Shown one piece after another: positions 26,588-35,376 of a stretch of 64,000 nucleotides of DNA (the first letter of the stretch is position 1; each line of letters starts with the position of its first letter). The notes below the pieces were generated by a model. That model did no database searches, was not told where the DNA came from, and saw nothing but the letters and a program-made list of their open reading frames with translations. Origin of the DNA: Paenibacillus sp. LHD-38. Lineage in GTDB: Bacteria > Bacillota > Bacilli > Paenibacillales > Paenibacillaceae. Location: assembly GCF_031157315.1 (NCBI RefSeq), contig NZ_JAVIFU010000012.1:62001-126000 (forward strand). The letters are read 5' to 3'. The translations under genes were made by a program, and so were the position numbers.

Positions 26588-26689
26588 AATATATAAGAAC
26601 TTATAAGTTTTCACATTAGAAATGTGCTTATATATCTCCGCGAAACGATAGCTTTTGCCACTGAGGACAGCGACAGCCGTTTACGCTTG
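26583..26689 (+). repeat. Interspersed two-hairpin element, copy A
   Basis: About 107 bp. The first half is an AT-rich dyad with arms ATATATAAG and CTTATATAT enclosing CACATT/AATGTG. The second half begins GCGAAACG and ends CGTTTACGC. Near-identical copies lie at 41822 and 58450, and a diverged copy at 29523. It directly follows the T run of the add terminator. Confidence 0.8.
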
Positions 26690-26694
26690 TTTAC

Positions 26695-26758
26695 AGATAA
26701 GAATTTTAGCCAAACGATTGCTTTTGCTGCAGATGTCGGCGTCGGTCGTTTACGCTTG
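26695..26758 (+). repeat. Reduced tandem copy of the two-hairpin element
   Basis: Sequence resembling the element (ATAAGAATTTT, then AAACGATTGCTTTTGC and TCGTTTACGCTTG) but lacking the central AT-rich hairpin, placed 5 bp after copy A. Its outer arms AAACGA/TCGTTT still pair although they differ from copy A. Confidence 0.55.
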
Positions 26759-26852
26759 GCCAGGATTAGGATGGTTTCGCAATCAAAGCAATCTTGCTAT
26801 ACTGAAGGGAATTATTATGCTTTGACTCCAAAAAAACGGAGATGATGCAGTC

Positions 26853-27074
26853 ATGACAAAAGTACGCGATGGCATTCTGGGATTATGCGTCGGCGATGCG
26901 CTTGGTGTTCCCGTAGAATTCCTCTCACGTCAAGCTTTGCAGAAAAAACCTTTAACGGATATGGTTGGCTTCGGCACACATTCGCAGCCGGCAGGAACTT
27001 GGTCAGATGACAGCTCACTAGTCTTTTGCCTAATGGAAAGCGCCACTGCATTTCGCTTTGTGCGAACGATTTGA
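26853..27074 (+). pseudogene. ADP-ribosylglycohydrolase, N-terminal fragment
   Basis: 73 codons matching only the beginning of the DraG/ADP-ribosylglycohydrolase family: DGILGLCVGDALGVPVEF, then a GTHSQPAGTWSDDSS block with the metal-binding Ser/Asp-Asp. Functional members are 250-300 residues and need C-terminal aspartates for the two-metal site, which are absent. The frame ends in unrelated residues (TAFRFVRTI). A GGAG precedes the start, so it may still be translated, but not as an active hydrolase. Confidence 0.75.
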
Positions 27075-27111
27075 AGAATCGATAGGCTTATCAATATAAG
27101 GTGGAGATAGG

Positions 27112-27651
27112 ATGGATCAGCAATCAACGCGGGCAAAACAATTATTTACCGACCATTACGGCAATTATTTTCAAATGCATCGCGAAGGAAATTACGAAGA
27201 GTACAAGACCTACGAGATTACGAAGGAACAAGAAGTCGCCTGGTATGAGGAATTAATCGAAAAAAATGCCGGCGAGCTTTCCTTTCGGAATTGGGATGCT
27301 GCGGTTCAATTGCTGGCTATCGCCAAAAACTATCCGGACAGCCGGATTTTAGAGCGTGTCATCGCATTCGCAGCCCGGCATGTTATGTCTTCTGACAGCA
27401 TCGTTAAGCTTATGTATGCGGAGCATATTATTGAAATCATAAAGCTGGTCAAAAGCAAGGCAGAAATTGATATGCTTCATCGAGCGTATAAAACCGCTGC
27501 CCAAATTTTGGATGACATAATGTCAAAGCCATTGATTATCGACCCAGGCCATGACCTGCAATCATTAAGTCTGAAGGATAAAAAGTCTCTGAATCACAGG
27601 GCGGCTAAAAATATCGAAGTCATAAAAGAGCTGTTGGCTTCGGATAAATAA
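27112..27651 (+). CDS. Hypothetical helical protein
   Basis: 179 residues, soluble, mainly helical, charged (MDQQSTRAKQLFTDHYGNYF start; AVQLLAIAKNYPDSRILERV and AEHIIEIIKLVKSKAEIDML in the centre, which have an ARM/HEAT-like helix-pair feel). No signal peptide or membrane segment. I recognise no family. GGTGGAGATAGG precedes the ATG. It lies between two gene remnants. Confidence 0.5.
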   Translation: MDQQSTRAKQLFTDHYGNYFQMHREGNYEEYKTYEITKEQEVAWYEELIEKNAGELSFRNWDAAVQLLAIAKNYPDSRILERVIAFAARHVMSSDSIVKLMYAEHIIEIIKLVKSKAEIDMLHRAYKTAAQILDDIMSKPLIIDPGHDLQSLSLKDKKSLNHRAAKNIEVIKELLASDK

Positions 27652-27706
27652 ATTGGGCGTTAGAGCCAGATCAAACGAAAAAAATGAAAACAGAGGTGCA
27701 GTATAG

Positions 27707-27990
27707 ATGGAAAATGTCGTGTTGACTGTTGTTTCACCTGAAAATGAGGATTTACGGCAGTTAAAAAAAGTGATCATCCATTGGAAAAGGCATTAAGCTT
27801 ACTTTCCCATATTCTCGCGGCGGAGAAGGTGTGGCTTGCCCGGATAATGGGAGAGGACGCATCCGCTTTTTCCATTTGGCCATCGTCTATGCTTACTGCT
27901 CAAACAAGCGGGCTTAGTACCTGAAAATACGGATTACATAACCTATGTCAGACAGCAGACAGTCAATAAAGGATCGGCGGACATGAATTA
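27707..27990 (+). pseudogene. DinB-family remnant
   Basis: AGAGGTG precedes an ATG at 27707 whose frame stops after about 28 codons. In the next frame the DinB-like helix LEKALSLLSHILAAEKVWLARIMGED is readable, then another shift leads to LLKQAGLVPENTDYITYVRQQ. DinB-fold proteins are four-helix bundles of about 150 residues with a metal-binding His triad; only a part remains, broken by frameshifts. No intact product is possible. Confidence 0.6.
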
Positions 27991-28060
27991 GAAGTTGAAT
28001 ATCTCATGGGTTATCGTTAGTATAGTACAGTGGCAGGAGCTACATATCGAGGTGTTGCTG

Positions 28061-28651
28061 GTGATCATATGGATTAATGGCGCCTTTGGGGCGGGCAAGA
28101 CACAGACCGCACATGAATTGCATAGACGATTGGAGCATTCTTTTCTATACGATCCGGAAAACGCGGGTTATTTTATAAGAAAGAATACGCCGCGCTCAAC
28201 GCATATAAGCGATTTTCAACATTATCCGATGTGGCGAGACATGAATTATGCGATGCTGAAGCATATGGATGAATCCTATGAAGGTATTATTATTGCACCG
28301 ATGACGCTCGTAGATCTGCCTTTTTTTGATGAAATCATAGGACGCCTGCGAGAAGACGGGGCAGCCGTTCATCATTATGCGCTATGCGCGTCAGAAAATA
28401 CACTAAAGAAGAGGCTCCGGGGCAGGGGAGAACGAGCTGACTCCTGGGCGGAGCAGCAAATTACAAGATGCGTGACAGGACTTTCGGATGCCAGATTGGG
28501 CCATCATATAGATACGGAGCATAAAACTGTCAGCGAGATTGCAGAGCAGATTGCAGCAATGTCAAATCTCAGTCTGCTGCCGGATCAAAGAAGCAAATTC
28601 AAAAAAGCGTATGACCGCGTACTAACGCAGGTTAAACATATACGATTTTAA
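28061..28651 (+). CDS. TmrB-like P-loop ATP-binding protein
   Basis: A 196-residue protein with P-loop NGAFGAGKT (residues 5-13) next to the N-terminus and SFLYDPENAGYFIRKN, a block characteristic of the Bacillus TmrB family; TmrB is 197 residues and confers tunicamycin resistance by an ATP-dependent mechanism at the membrane. GAGGTG lies about 8 nt before GTG 28061, which places the P-loop right at the start as in TmrB; in-frame upstream codons are probably untranslated. Resistance function is inferred from homology only. Confidence 0.75.
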   Translation: MIIWINGAFGAGKTQTAHELHRRLEHSFLYDPENAGYFIRKNTPRSTHISDFQHYPMWRDMNYAMLKHMDESYEGIIIAPMTLVDLPFFDEIIGRLREDGAAVHHYALCASENTLKKRLRGRGERADSWAEQQITRCVTGLSDARLGHHIDTEHKTVSEIAEQIAAMSNLSLLPDQRSKFKKAYDRVLTQVKHIRF

Positions 28652-28679
28652 GCTGGGAAGAACAACTAGGAGGAGCATC

Positions 28680-29456
28680 ATGTCAAACTTAATGAACAAC
28701 AAAGTTATCGTTATTATGGGTGTAGCCAATGACCGCAGCATTGCATGGGGAGTTGCGAAGTCGCTGCATAATCAAGGGGCTAAGCTTATTTTCACCTACC
28801 GTAAGGAAAGATCATTGGATAAGCTCAACAAGCTGCTCGAACAGCATCAAATCAATGCGCTGCAAAAGGTATCCTGCGATGTGCTCGATGATAACAGCAT
28901 AACGGCTGCATTTGACGAGATCCAAAAAAACACGGGTGTTATTCACGGCGTGGTGCATTCCGTTGCTTTTGCCGATAAGGATGAGCTGCAGGGGGAATAT
29001 GTTGATACGACTAGAGAGGGCTATTTGCTAGCGCAAAATTCAAGCTCGTACTCCTTGGTCGCAGTTGCTCGCGAAGCGAAGAAGCTGATGACGGAAGGCG
29101 GCAGCATCGTAACCCAAACCTATATCGGCGCGGAGCGGGTCGTAAAAAACTATAATGTTATGGGCGTTGCCAAAGCGGCTCTCGAAGCCAGCGTAATGTA
29201 CTTGGCTGAGGACCTTGGCAAATACGGCATACGTGTAAATGCCGTTTCTGCAGGACCCATCCGCACGCTCGCTGCAAAAGGAGTATCCGGCTTTAATGAT
29301 ATTATGTCTACCATTGAAGAAAGAGCTCCGCTTCGCCGCAATATTGATCAGGAGGAAGTTGGTGACGCAACGATGTTCCTGCTGAGCAGCTTGTCCAGGG
29401 GCATTACGGGAGAAGTGCTTCATGTAGATGCTGGCTACCATATACTCGGCTTGTAA
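28680..29456 (+). CDS. fabI: Enoyl-ACP reductase (FabI)
   Basis: A 258-residue divergent short-chain dehydrogenase that reduces enoyl-ACP in fatty-acid elongation. The NAD(P)H-binding start is VIMGVANDRSIAWGVAKSL, and the catalytic Tyr-x6-Lys region is ERVVKNYNVMGVAKAALE, both diagnostic of FabI. The C-terminus GYHILG matches as well. The usual serine-glycine neighbours and length are standard. It stands alone with a terminator, away from other fab genes. Confidence 0.92.
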   Translation: MSNLMNNKVIVIMGVANDRSIAWGVAKSLHNQGAKLIFTYRKERSLDKLNKLLEQHQINALQKVSCDVLDDNSITAAFDEIQKNTGVIHGVVHSVAFADKDELQGEYVDTTREGYLLAQNSSSYSLVAVAREAKKLMTEGGSIVTQTYIGAERVVKNYNVMGVAKAALEASVMYLAEDLGKYGIRVNAVSAGPIRTLAAKGVSGFNDIMSTIEERAPLRRNIDQEEVGDATMFLLSSLSRGITGEVLHVDAGYHILGL

Positions 29457-29483
29457 GATGCCGTCTTGAAGGATGAAGAAATA

Positions 29484-29522
29484 AAAGGCTCAGAACTCGT
29501 TATCGAGATCTGAGCCTTTTTT
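29484..29522 (+). terminator. Terminator after fabI
   Basis: Arms AAAGGCTCAGAACTCG and CGAGATCTGAGCCTTT (one mismatch) with a TTAT loop and T run. Repeat copy B starts at the next base. Confidence 0.85.
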
Positions 29523-29621
29523 GAAATATAAGAAAGTATAAACTTTAAAGTTATACTATGCTTATATTTCACCGCGAAACGAGCTTTTGCCGCCAAGGAT
29601 GGCGTCAGCCGTTTGCGCATG
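29523..29621 (+). repeat. Interspersed two-hairpin element, diverged copy B
   Basis: Sequence identity to copies A, C and D is clear only in the second half (GCGAAACGAGCTTTTGCC ... CAGCCGTTTGCGC). The first half keeps the fold with altered bases: outer arms GAAATATAAG/CTTATATTTC and inner arms AGTATAA/TTATACT. It fills the gap between the fabI terminator and the nagZ stop at 29623. Confidence 0.7.
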
Positions 29622-29622
29622 T

Positions 29623-30885
29623 TTATTTGGCTTGCAGCGCAGCATTGATTTGTTGATTAACAGCCTTCACATCGATAGCTTCAATCGATTTGTCTTGCAG
29701 CTTGTATTTTTCTTTTAGGCTCAGAATACGATAAACGCTCTTATCCAGTGTATCCTTGGAAATAATGCCATCACGCGCGCTAAGCTTCAGCGCTTTGAGT
29801 ACAGAAATCTGCGTTTGATAATCATGTCCGATTAAGATAATGTCGCTTCCGGCTTGAACGGAACGGACTGCCGCTTCTCCCACGTCAAAATGGTCGGTTA
29901 TACCGCCCATGGTCATATCATCCGTTATGACCACGCCATCATAGCCAAGGTCCACGCGCAGAAGATCCGTGATCATCGTTTTGGAGAGCGAGGCTGGATA
30001 GTTTTTATCGATTTTCGGGATCAATAAATGCGCGATCATGATCGCATCCGCATCCTGATGGATGGCTTCAACAAAAGGAAGCAGCTCGAATGCTTCAAGG
30101 TCAGCCAAGGTTTTGTTAACGACAGGCAGCTCAAGATGAGAATCGACCGACGTATCCCCGTGTCCGGGAAAATGCTTGACCACGGCGGCAACCTGCTTGG
30201 ATTGGATCGCTTTCATCGTCTCGATGCCATGCTTCATGACGGTCTCGGAATCGGAACCAAAGGAACGATTGCCGATAACCGGGTTATTTGGATTGCTGTT
30301 AATATCCAGTACTGGCGCAAAATCCATATTAAAGCCAAGTGCGCGAACCTCTGCAGCCAGCGCCTCGCCGATTTTCCGTGTGTAAGCGAGCTGATCTGCT
30401 CGTCCTACCTCGGCTGCCGGGGGGATTTTGGTAAATTCCGAAGGCATACGGCTTACTTTTCCGCCTTCTTGATCAATGCTTAGCCAAAGCGGAGCTGGAT
30501 TTCTAATATTTTTTTTCTTTAATTGATTTAGCAGCTTTAAGGTTTGCGAGGCATCCGCAATATTTTCTTTATACAAAATAAACCCGCCAACATGGTATTT
30601 ATCAAGCATCTCGCTCGCGTTCGCCTGCATCGTTGTGCCTTCGATACCCACGAGCACCATTTGGCCTATCTTTTCATCTAACGTCATGTTGGCTATTTTC
30701 TCTTTGAGCGGGTCTACCGTTTCAGTAGGTTCAGGGGTTGGCGCAACGGTTGGTTGAATGGTCGGCTGTGCAGAAGGACTTGAGCTTGGATTTGGTGAAG
30801 TAGTTATAGGTTCAGATGTGTTATTCTGGCTGCAGCCAGAACAAATCATCAACAGTGCAAGGATTGTAACTGCTTGTTTGATCAT
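29623..30885 (-). CDS. nagZ: Beta-N-acetylhexosaminidase lipoprotein (GH3, NagZ)
   Basis: A 420-residue family-3 glycoside hydrolase that removes terminal GlcNAc from muropeptides. Lipobox ICSGC (Cys18), a Ser/Pro/Thr linker (about 22-57), then the TIM barrel. The NagZ signature KHFPGHGDTSVDSH (His/Asp acid-base dyad) is intact and the nucleophile aspartate is in VVITDDMTMGG. DQEGGKVSRM is also typical. The second GH3 domain of larger enzymes is absent, as expected. The stop sits 2 bp from repeat copy B. Confidence 0.9.
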   Translation of the reverse strand: MIKQAVTILALLMICSGCSQNNTSEPITTSPNPSSSPSAQPTIQPTVAPTPEPTETVDPLKEKIANMTLDEKIGQMVLVGIEGTTMQANASEMLDKYHVGGFILYKENIADASQTLKLLNQLKKKNIRNPAPLWLSIDQEGGKVSRMPSEFTKIPPAAEVGRADQLAYTRKIGEALAAEVRALGFNMDFAPVLDINSNPNNPVIGNRSFGSDSETVMKHGIETMKAIQSKQVAAVVKHFPGHGDTSVDSHLELPVVNKTLADLEAFELLPFVEAIHQDADAIMIAHLLIPKIDKNYPASLSKTMITDLLRVDLGYDGVVITDDMTMGGITDHFDVGEAAVRSVQAGSDIILIGHDYQTQISVLKALKLSARDGIISKDTLDKSVYRILSLKEKYKLQDKSIEAIDVKAVNQQINAALQAK

Positions 30886-31102
30886 CGAATATTCCTCCCT
30901 CGTTGCAATATCCCCTTGTTCTTCGTATCACATACCTGTCAATTGTCCTTAAACCTGACGAATAAACGGATTCAGTTGTTGCAGTTTGATGGATAGGCCA
31001 TGACATGATCTCAGTAATCGAATATTCCGCTTACTCCTATCATAAGCTGTATAGGTCATGAATGCATCGGTTTATAGGCAAGCAAGGTTAAGGAGGGGGA
31101 AT

Positions 31103-32299
31103 ATGAAAGACCAATCGCGGGATGAACAAACCTGGCAGGCCCAGATTCCTCAGCCAATAAGGCAAAGCGATGGAGCGGGAAATGTAGACCGTGGTCCTCG
31201 TGATATCATGCGCGATATTGAAAATCCAAATATGTTCGTGCCGCCTGTTACAGATGCAGGCTTACTTCCCAATTTGAAATTCTCGTTTTCGGATACGCAT
31301 ATGCAGTTGAATCAAGGCGGATGGTCGCGTGAGATTACTGTTCGGGATTTTCCCATTTCGACGACGATAGCGGCAGTCAACATGAGCTTAACGGCAGGCG
31401 GCGTTCGTGAATTGCATTGGCATCAGCAAGCGGAATGGGCTTACATGCTTCTTGGCAGAGCGCGTATTACATCCGTTGACCAAGCAGGCCGGAATTTTAT
31501 TGCAGACATTGGAGAGGGGGATCTATGGTATTTCCCGCCAGGTATCCCGCATTCGATCCAAGGACTGGAGAACGGATGCGAGTTTTTACTTGTTTTTGAT
31601 GACGGCAACTTCTCCGATTTAAATACATTATCGTTATCGGATTGGTTCGCCCATACGCCAAAGGAAGTGCTCTCAGCCAACTTTGGCGTACCGGTGAGCG
31701 CTTTCGATCACATCCCTAAGGAACAAGTTTATATCTATCAAGATAACGTACCTGGTTCCCTGGAGAGCCAGAAGGTGCAATCGCCCTACGGGACGATCCC
31801 GCTTAGCTTTACGCATCGTTTGTTAGCTCAGCCTCCGATTCGGACGTCGGGAGGCAGCGTGCGTATTGTGGATTCCTCCAACTTTCCAATCTCGAAGACG
31901 ATTGCAGCCGCATTGGTTGAGGTGGAGCCTGGAGGGATGAGAGAGCTTCATTGGCATCCGAATAATGATGAGTGGCAGTACTATTTGGCCGGGCAGGGGC
32001 GGATGACGGTATTTGCGGGTAACGGGATTGCCCGCACTTTCAATTATCGAGCGGGCGACGTAGGTTACGTTCCTTTTGCAAATGGGCATTACATTCAAAA
32101 TACTGCCGATGATTCGCTATGGTTTCTGGAGATGTTCAAAAGCGACCGATTTGTGGATGTGTCATTAAATCAATGGCTGGCTTTAACACCGCGGGAATTG
32201 GTTCAGCATAATGTGAATGTCTGCCCAGAGCTGCTGAACGCCCTTCACAAAGAAAAGCTGCCTGTTGTTAAATTCCCGGGTTTTACCTATAAACCTTAG
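31103..32299 (+). CDS. oxdC: Bicupin, oxalate decarboxylase family
   Basis: A 398-residue bicupin close to Bacillus OxdC, a Mn enzyme that splits oxalate to formate and CO2. Domain 1 metal ligands are in [11 protein letters not shown] and PPGIPH; domain 2 ligands in [12 protein letters not shown] and FANGHY. AAGGAGGGGG precedes ATG 31103. The N-terminal lid is altered: Bacillus OxdC has SENST (catalytic Glu162), while this protein has SDLNT in the aligned FSDLNTLSL. Lid changes are known to shift this family between decarboxylase and oxidase chemistry, so the reaction is uncertain. Confidence 0.85.
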   Translation: MKDQSRDEQTWQAQIPQPIRQSDGAGNVDRGPRDIMRDIENPNMFVPPVTDAGLLPNLKFSFSDTHMQLNQGGWSREITVRDFPISTTIAAVNMSLTAGGVRELHWHQQAEWAYMLLGRARITSVDQAGRNFIADIGEGDLWYFPPGIPHSIQGLENGCEFLLVFDDGNFSDLNTLSLSDWFAHTPKEVLSANFGVPVSAFDHIPKEQVYIYQDNVPGSLESQKVQSPYGTIPLSFTHRLLAQPPIRTSGGSVRIVDSSNFPISKTIAAALVEVEPGGMRELHWHPNNDEWQYYLAGQGRMTVFAGNGIARTFNYRAGDVGYVPFANGHYIQNTADDSLWFLEMFKSDRFVDVSLNQWLALTPRELVQHNVNVCPELLNALHKEKLPVVKFPGFTYKP

Positions 32300-32316
32300 A
32301 GAACGACGAACGAGAT

Positions 32317-32366
32317 AAAAGAAGACTTTCCTGCTCGCCGAACCGGCTGCTGGAAAGTCTTCTTTT
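32317..32366. terminator. Bidirectional terminator
   Basis: Arms AAAAGAAGACTTTCC and GGAAAGTCTTCTTTT around a 20-nt loop with A and T runs on both sides, between converging stops at 32299 and 32365. Confidence 0.85.
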
Positions 32367-32733
32367 ATTTATTAAAGATGTTCTCTTCCAAGACATCATA
32401 TTTATTCCCGAACACTTTTACAATATGGTTTTCTCCCCACGCAGAAAGCGAATCTAAAATACTTTTTAAGCTTTGTCCATATTCGGTGAGCTGATACTCA
32501 ACCTTCGGAGGCACCTGGTTATAGACGATCCGTTCGATAATGTCGGCGTCCTCGAGCTCTCGAAGCTGCTGTGTCAGCATCTTTTGGGTGATTTCCGGCA
32601 GGAGCCGCTTAAGTTCGCTTGTCCGCTTCTTACCGTGTGTCAAATGACAAAGGATTATACATTTCCATTTGCCTCCGATTACTTCAAGCGTCGCTTCTAC
32701 GGGAACATTATATTTCTTTTTAATCAAAGTCAT
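32365..32733 (-). CDS. HxlR-family winged-helix regulator
   Basis: A 122-residue HxlR/YodB-like repressor. The family core IGGKWKCIILCHLTHGKKRTSELKRLLP and ITQKMLTQQLRELEDADII is intact. A single cysteine lies at the KWKC position, near where YodB-type regulators carry their redox-sensing cysteine. It diverges from an MFS exporter and an aldo-keto reductase, with twin palindromes in between, so it probably represses both and senses an electrophile or drug. Confidence 0.9.
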   Translation of the reverse strand: MTLIKKKYNVPVEATLEVIGGKWKCIILCHLTHGKKRTSELKRLLPEITQKMLTQQLRELEDADIIERIVYNQVPPKVEYQLTEYGQSLKSILDSLSAWGENHIVKVFGNKYDVLEENIFNK

Positions 32734-32753
32734 TCTCCCTTACAGCAAATTAC

Positions 32754-32788
32754 AGGTACTTTTAAGTACCTATAGTACTTTTAAGTAC
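32754..32788. promoter_or_regulatory. Twin HxlR-type operators
   Basis: Two palindromes with the same core GTACTT-TT-AAGTAC: the first (32754-32771) is perfect over 8-bp arms AGGTACTT/AAGTACCT, the second covers 32774-32788. Centres are about 19-20 bp apart, immediately upstream of the HxlR start at 32733. Confidence 0.7.
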
Positions 32789-32888
32789 GTACTGGTCATT
32801 TTCTTTCGCATAAACGATAATAACATTCATCGGCCGATCAACGCTACATTAATTTAGTTCATAAGAAATAGGATTGGGGAGAAGCTTG

Positions 32889-34088
32889 ATGACATTAGAG
32901 AAAAAAAGAAGCACGTTAGCCTTATTAGCGCTAGCGGTCAGCGCTTTCGCAATCGGAACAACGGAATTCATAAGCGTCGGATTATTGCCGCTTATTTCAG
33001 AGGATTTGAATATATCGGTTACAACGGCAGGCTTGACCGTAACGTTATATGCGCTTGGCGTTACCTTCGGTGCACCTGTTCTGACATCCTTAACAACAAG
33101 AATACCGCGTAAAGCTTTATTGCTTTGGATCATGGTCATTTTCATTATCGGAAATACGCTGGCAGCGGCGTCTTCCTCCGTTGAGCTGCTGTTGATCGCC
33201 AGAATTATTTCTGCCCTATCACATGGTGTGTTTATGTCGATTGGCTCAACGATCGCAGCAGACGTGGTACCTCCGAACCGAAGAGCAAGCGCCATCGCCA
33301 TCATGTTTACGGGTCTTACCGTTGCAACGATAACGGGGGTTCCGATAGGGACGTTTATCGGACAGCAGCTTGGCTGGAGAGCTACGTTTGTCGCAATCGT
33401 AATCGTTGGGATTGTCGCATTTGTGGCAAACAGCATTCTTGTGCCGTCGGATCTGCGAAAAGGAACGCCTACTACGCTTGGAGAACAGTTTAAGCTGTTT
33501 ACGAATGGGAGATTGCTGCTTATCTTTATCATCACCGCATTAGGGTATGGCGGAACATTTGCTGTCTTTACTTATTTAACCCCATTGCTGCAGGAAATAA
33601 CCGGATTTCAGGAAAAACATGTTACCGTCATCCTGCTTCTCTATGGTATTGCTATTGCAATAGGTAATGTCATTGGCGGAAAGCTTGCTAACCGAAAGCC
33701 GTTAAAAGCATTATTATATATGTTTATCGTACAAGCTGTTGTTCTATTCCTTTTAACCTTTACAGCTTCGTTCAAAATTGCGGCATTGCTTACAATCGTG
33801 TTGATGGGATTGTTCCATTTCATGAACGTAGCAGGGCTGCAGGTGTATGTTGTTATGCTGGCGGAACGTATCATGCCTGGCGGCGTCGACGTCGCATCTT
33901 CGATTAATATTGCTGCATTTAATGCGGGCATTGCAATTGGCGCTTATTTAGGTGGAGTCGTAACGGATTCGATGGGACTCATCCACACCTCATGGTTTGG
34001 AGGCATCATGGTTGTAGCCGCCGTCATCCTGACCGGTTGGAGCATGAAGCTTGAGCAAAAGGACACAACAAAAGAAGTATTATCATAA
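32889..34088 (+). CDS. MFS exporter (AraJ/YdhP-like)
   Basis: A 399-residue, 12-helix MFS transporter. The opening ALAVSAFAIGTTEFISVGLLP carries the GTTEF motif typical of the YdhP/AraJ/sugar-efflux group. Motif A is modified (TRIPRKALLL) as in this group. It lies under the twin HxlR operators and is followed 18 bp later by an aldo-keto reductase, suggesting an inducible detoxification unit. GGGGAGAAG precedes ATG 32889, five codons inside the longest frame. Confidence 0.87.
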   Translation: MTLEKKRSTLALLALAVSAFAIGTTEFISVGLLPLISEDLNISVTTAGLTVTLYALGVTFGAPVLTSLTTRIPRKALLLWIMVIFIIGNTLAAASSSVELLLIARIISALSHGVFMSIGSTIAADVVPPNRRASAIAIMFTGLTVATITGVPIGTFIGQQLGWRATFVAIVIVGIVAFVANSILVPSDLRKGTPTTLGEQFKLFTNGRLLLIFIITALGYGGTFAVFTYLTPLLQEITGFQEKHVTVILLLYGIAIAIGNVIGGKLANRKPLKALLYMFIVQAVVLFLLTFTASFKIAALLTIVLMGLFHFMNVAGLQVYVVMLAERIMPGGVDVASSINIAAFNAGIAIGAYLGGVVTDSMGLIHTSWFGGIMVVAAVILTGWSMKLEQKDTTKEVLS

Positions 34089-34106
34089 ATGGGAGGCTAT
34101 TATAAA

Positions 34107-34946
34107 ATGAAACATTTACAAGCAACAACGACTTTGCATAACGGTGTAACGATGCCGTGGTTTGGATTAGGCGTATTTAAAGTTGAAGAGGGCGCAGAGC
34201 TAGAGAGCGCGGTGGCTTCTGCGATCAAGCATGGGTACCGCAGCATCGACACTGCTGCCATATATGGAAATGAATCAGGCGTAGGACAAGGAATTGAACA
34301 AGGCTTGCAGCTGGCAGGAATCGAAAGGACGGAGCTGTTTGTCACTTCCAAAGTGTGGAATGCTGATTTAGGGTATGAGTCGACCCTTGCGGCTTATGAA
34401 ACAAGTCTAAACAAGCTCGGTCTTGATTATCTTGATTTGTACCTTATCCATTGGCCCGTGGAAGGAAAGTTCAAAGAGGCATGGCGCGCTTTAGAAACCT
34501 TATATGAGCAAGGTAAGGTCAAGGCTATTGGTGTCAGCAATTTTCAAACGCATCATTTAGACGCTTTAATGGCAACTGCCAAAATCAAACCTATGGTCAA
34601 TCAAGTGGAATATCATCCTCGTTTGACGCAGATGGAGCTAAGGAGCTACTGCAAGCAGCATGGAATTCAATTAGAGGCATGGTCGCCATTAATGCAAGGG
34701 CAGCTTCTTGAAAATCCGCTCCTTCTGGAAATCGCAGCTAGCTATCATAAAACCGTCGCCCAAATCATCCTGCGCTGGGATTTGCAAACCGGTGTGGTGA
34801 CTATCCCGAAATCAACAAAGGAAGCCAGAATCATTGTCAATGCGGATATCTTTGATTTCGAGCTGTCAAGCGAGCATATGGAGCAGATCAGCGGGCTGAA
34901 TGAGAATTACCGCGTAGGCCCTGATCCCGATAATTTCGATTTTTAA
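34107..34946 (+). CDS. Aldo/keto reductase
   Basis: A 279-residue NADPH-dependent AKR5-type reductase. The catalytic tetrad is visible: Asp in YRSIDTAAIYG, Tyr in AIYGNE, Lys in FVTSKVWN and His in YLIHWP. The NADPH site is in VTIPKSTKEARI. GGGAGG lies 10 nt before ATG 34107. Likely reduces toxic aldehydes or quinone-derived carbonyls, in line with control by the HxlR regulator. The stop is followed by a terminator. Confidence 0.92.
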   Translation: MKHLQATTTLHNGVTMPWFGLGVFKVEEGAELESAVASAIKHGYRSIDTAAIYGNESGVGQGIEQGLQLAGIERTELFVTSKVWNADLGYESTLAAYETSLNKLGLDYLDLYLIHWPVEGKFKEAWRALETLYEQGKVKAIGVSNFQTHHLDALMATAKIKPMVNQVEYHPRLTQMELRSYCKQHGIQLEAWSPLMQGQLLENPLLLEIAASYHKTVAQIILRWDLQTGVVTIPKSTKEARIIVNADIFDFELSSEHMEQISGLNENYRVGPDPDNFDF

Positions 34947-34953
34947 GAAGCCT

Positions 34954-34986
34954 AAAGACAAAGAATATAATTTCTTTGTCTTTTTT
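34954..34986 (+). terminator. Terminator after aldo/keto reductase
   Basis: Arms AAAGACAAAGAA and TTCTTTGTCTTT around TATAAT, followed by T residues. Confidence 0.85.
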
Positions 34987-35077
34987 ATGCTCTTTTTTCA
35001 ACTTGTATTCGTCTACTCAATCAAAGCTCCTATGTGTTAAAATATTTCCAAGAAGAAATAAACAGACGGAGGCGCTG

Positions 35078-35332
35078 GTGTTTGGACATCATAACGATGG
35101 CAGGATCGCTTTATGGTGCGCTGCTCCTCCAGGCATGCAATCCATTCTGGTGGAATCGGATTCGAATATTTATTTTCAGCCGGCTTATGTCGGGCATCTA
35201 GGTTGGATCGGGGTCAGACTTGATCGTGATGCGGAGTGGCATGACATGGTGGGCGTCATTCAGGAGGCTTACTTGACACGGGCGCCAAAGAAATGGATTA
35301 CGTTATTGAAAAATAATAATAAAGAAATCTGA
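35078..35332 (+). pseudogene. MmcQ/YjbR-like protein, N-terminally shortened
   Basis: 84 codons beginning GTG FGHHNDGRIALWC and containing APPGMQSILVESDSNIYF, YVGHLGWIGVRLDRD and APKKW, the C-terminal two thirds of the MmcQ/YjbR (DUF419) fold. The N-terminal helix-strand portion (about 35 residues) normally present is missing. GGAGG lies 5 nt before the GTG, so translation of the short form is possible. Probably a truncated gene. Confidence 0.5.
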
Positions 35333-35376
35333 CTAATTTCATTTAAGAACGCTACGCTACGGGGAGATTTATTGAG

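Noticed and set aside
32849..33535. 228-codon frame on the minus strand
   Set aside because: Shadow of the MFS gene at 32889; low-complexity composition and no ribosome binding site.
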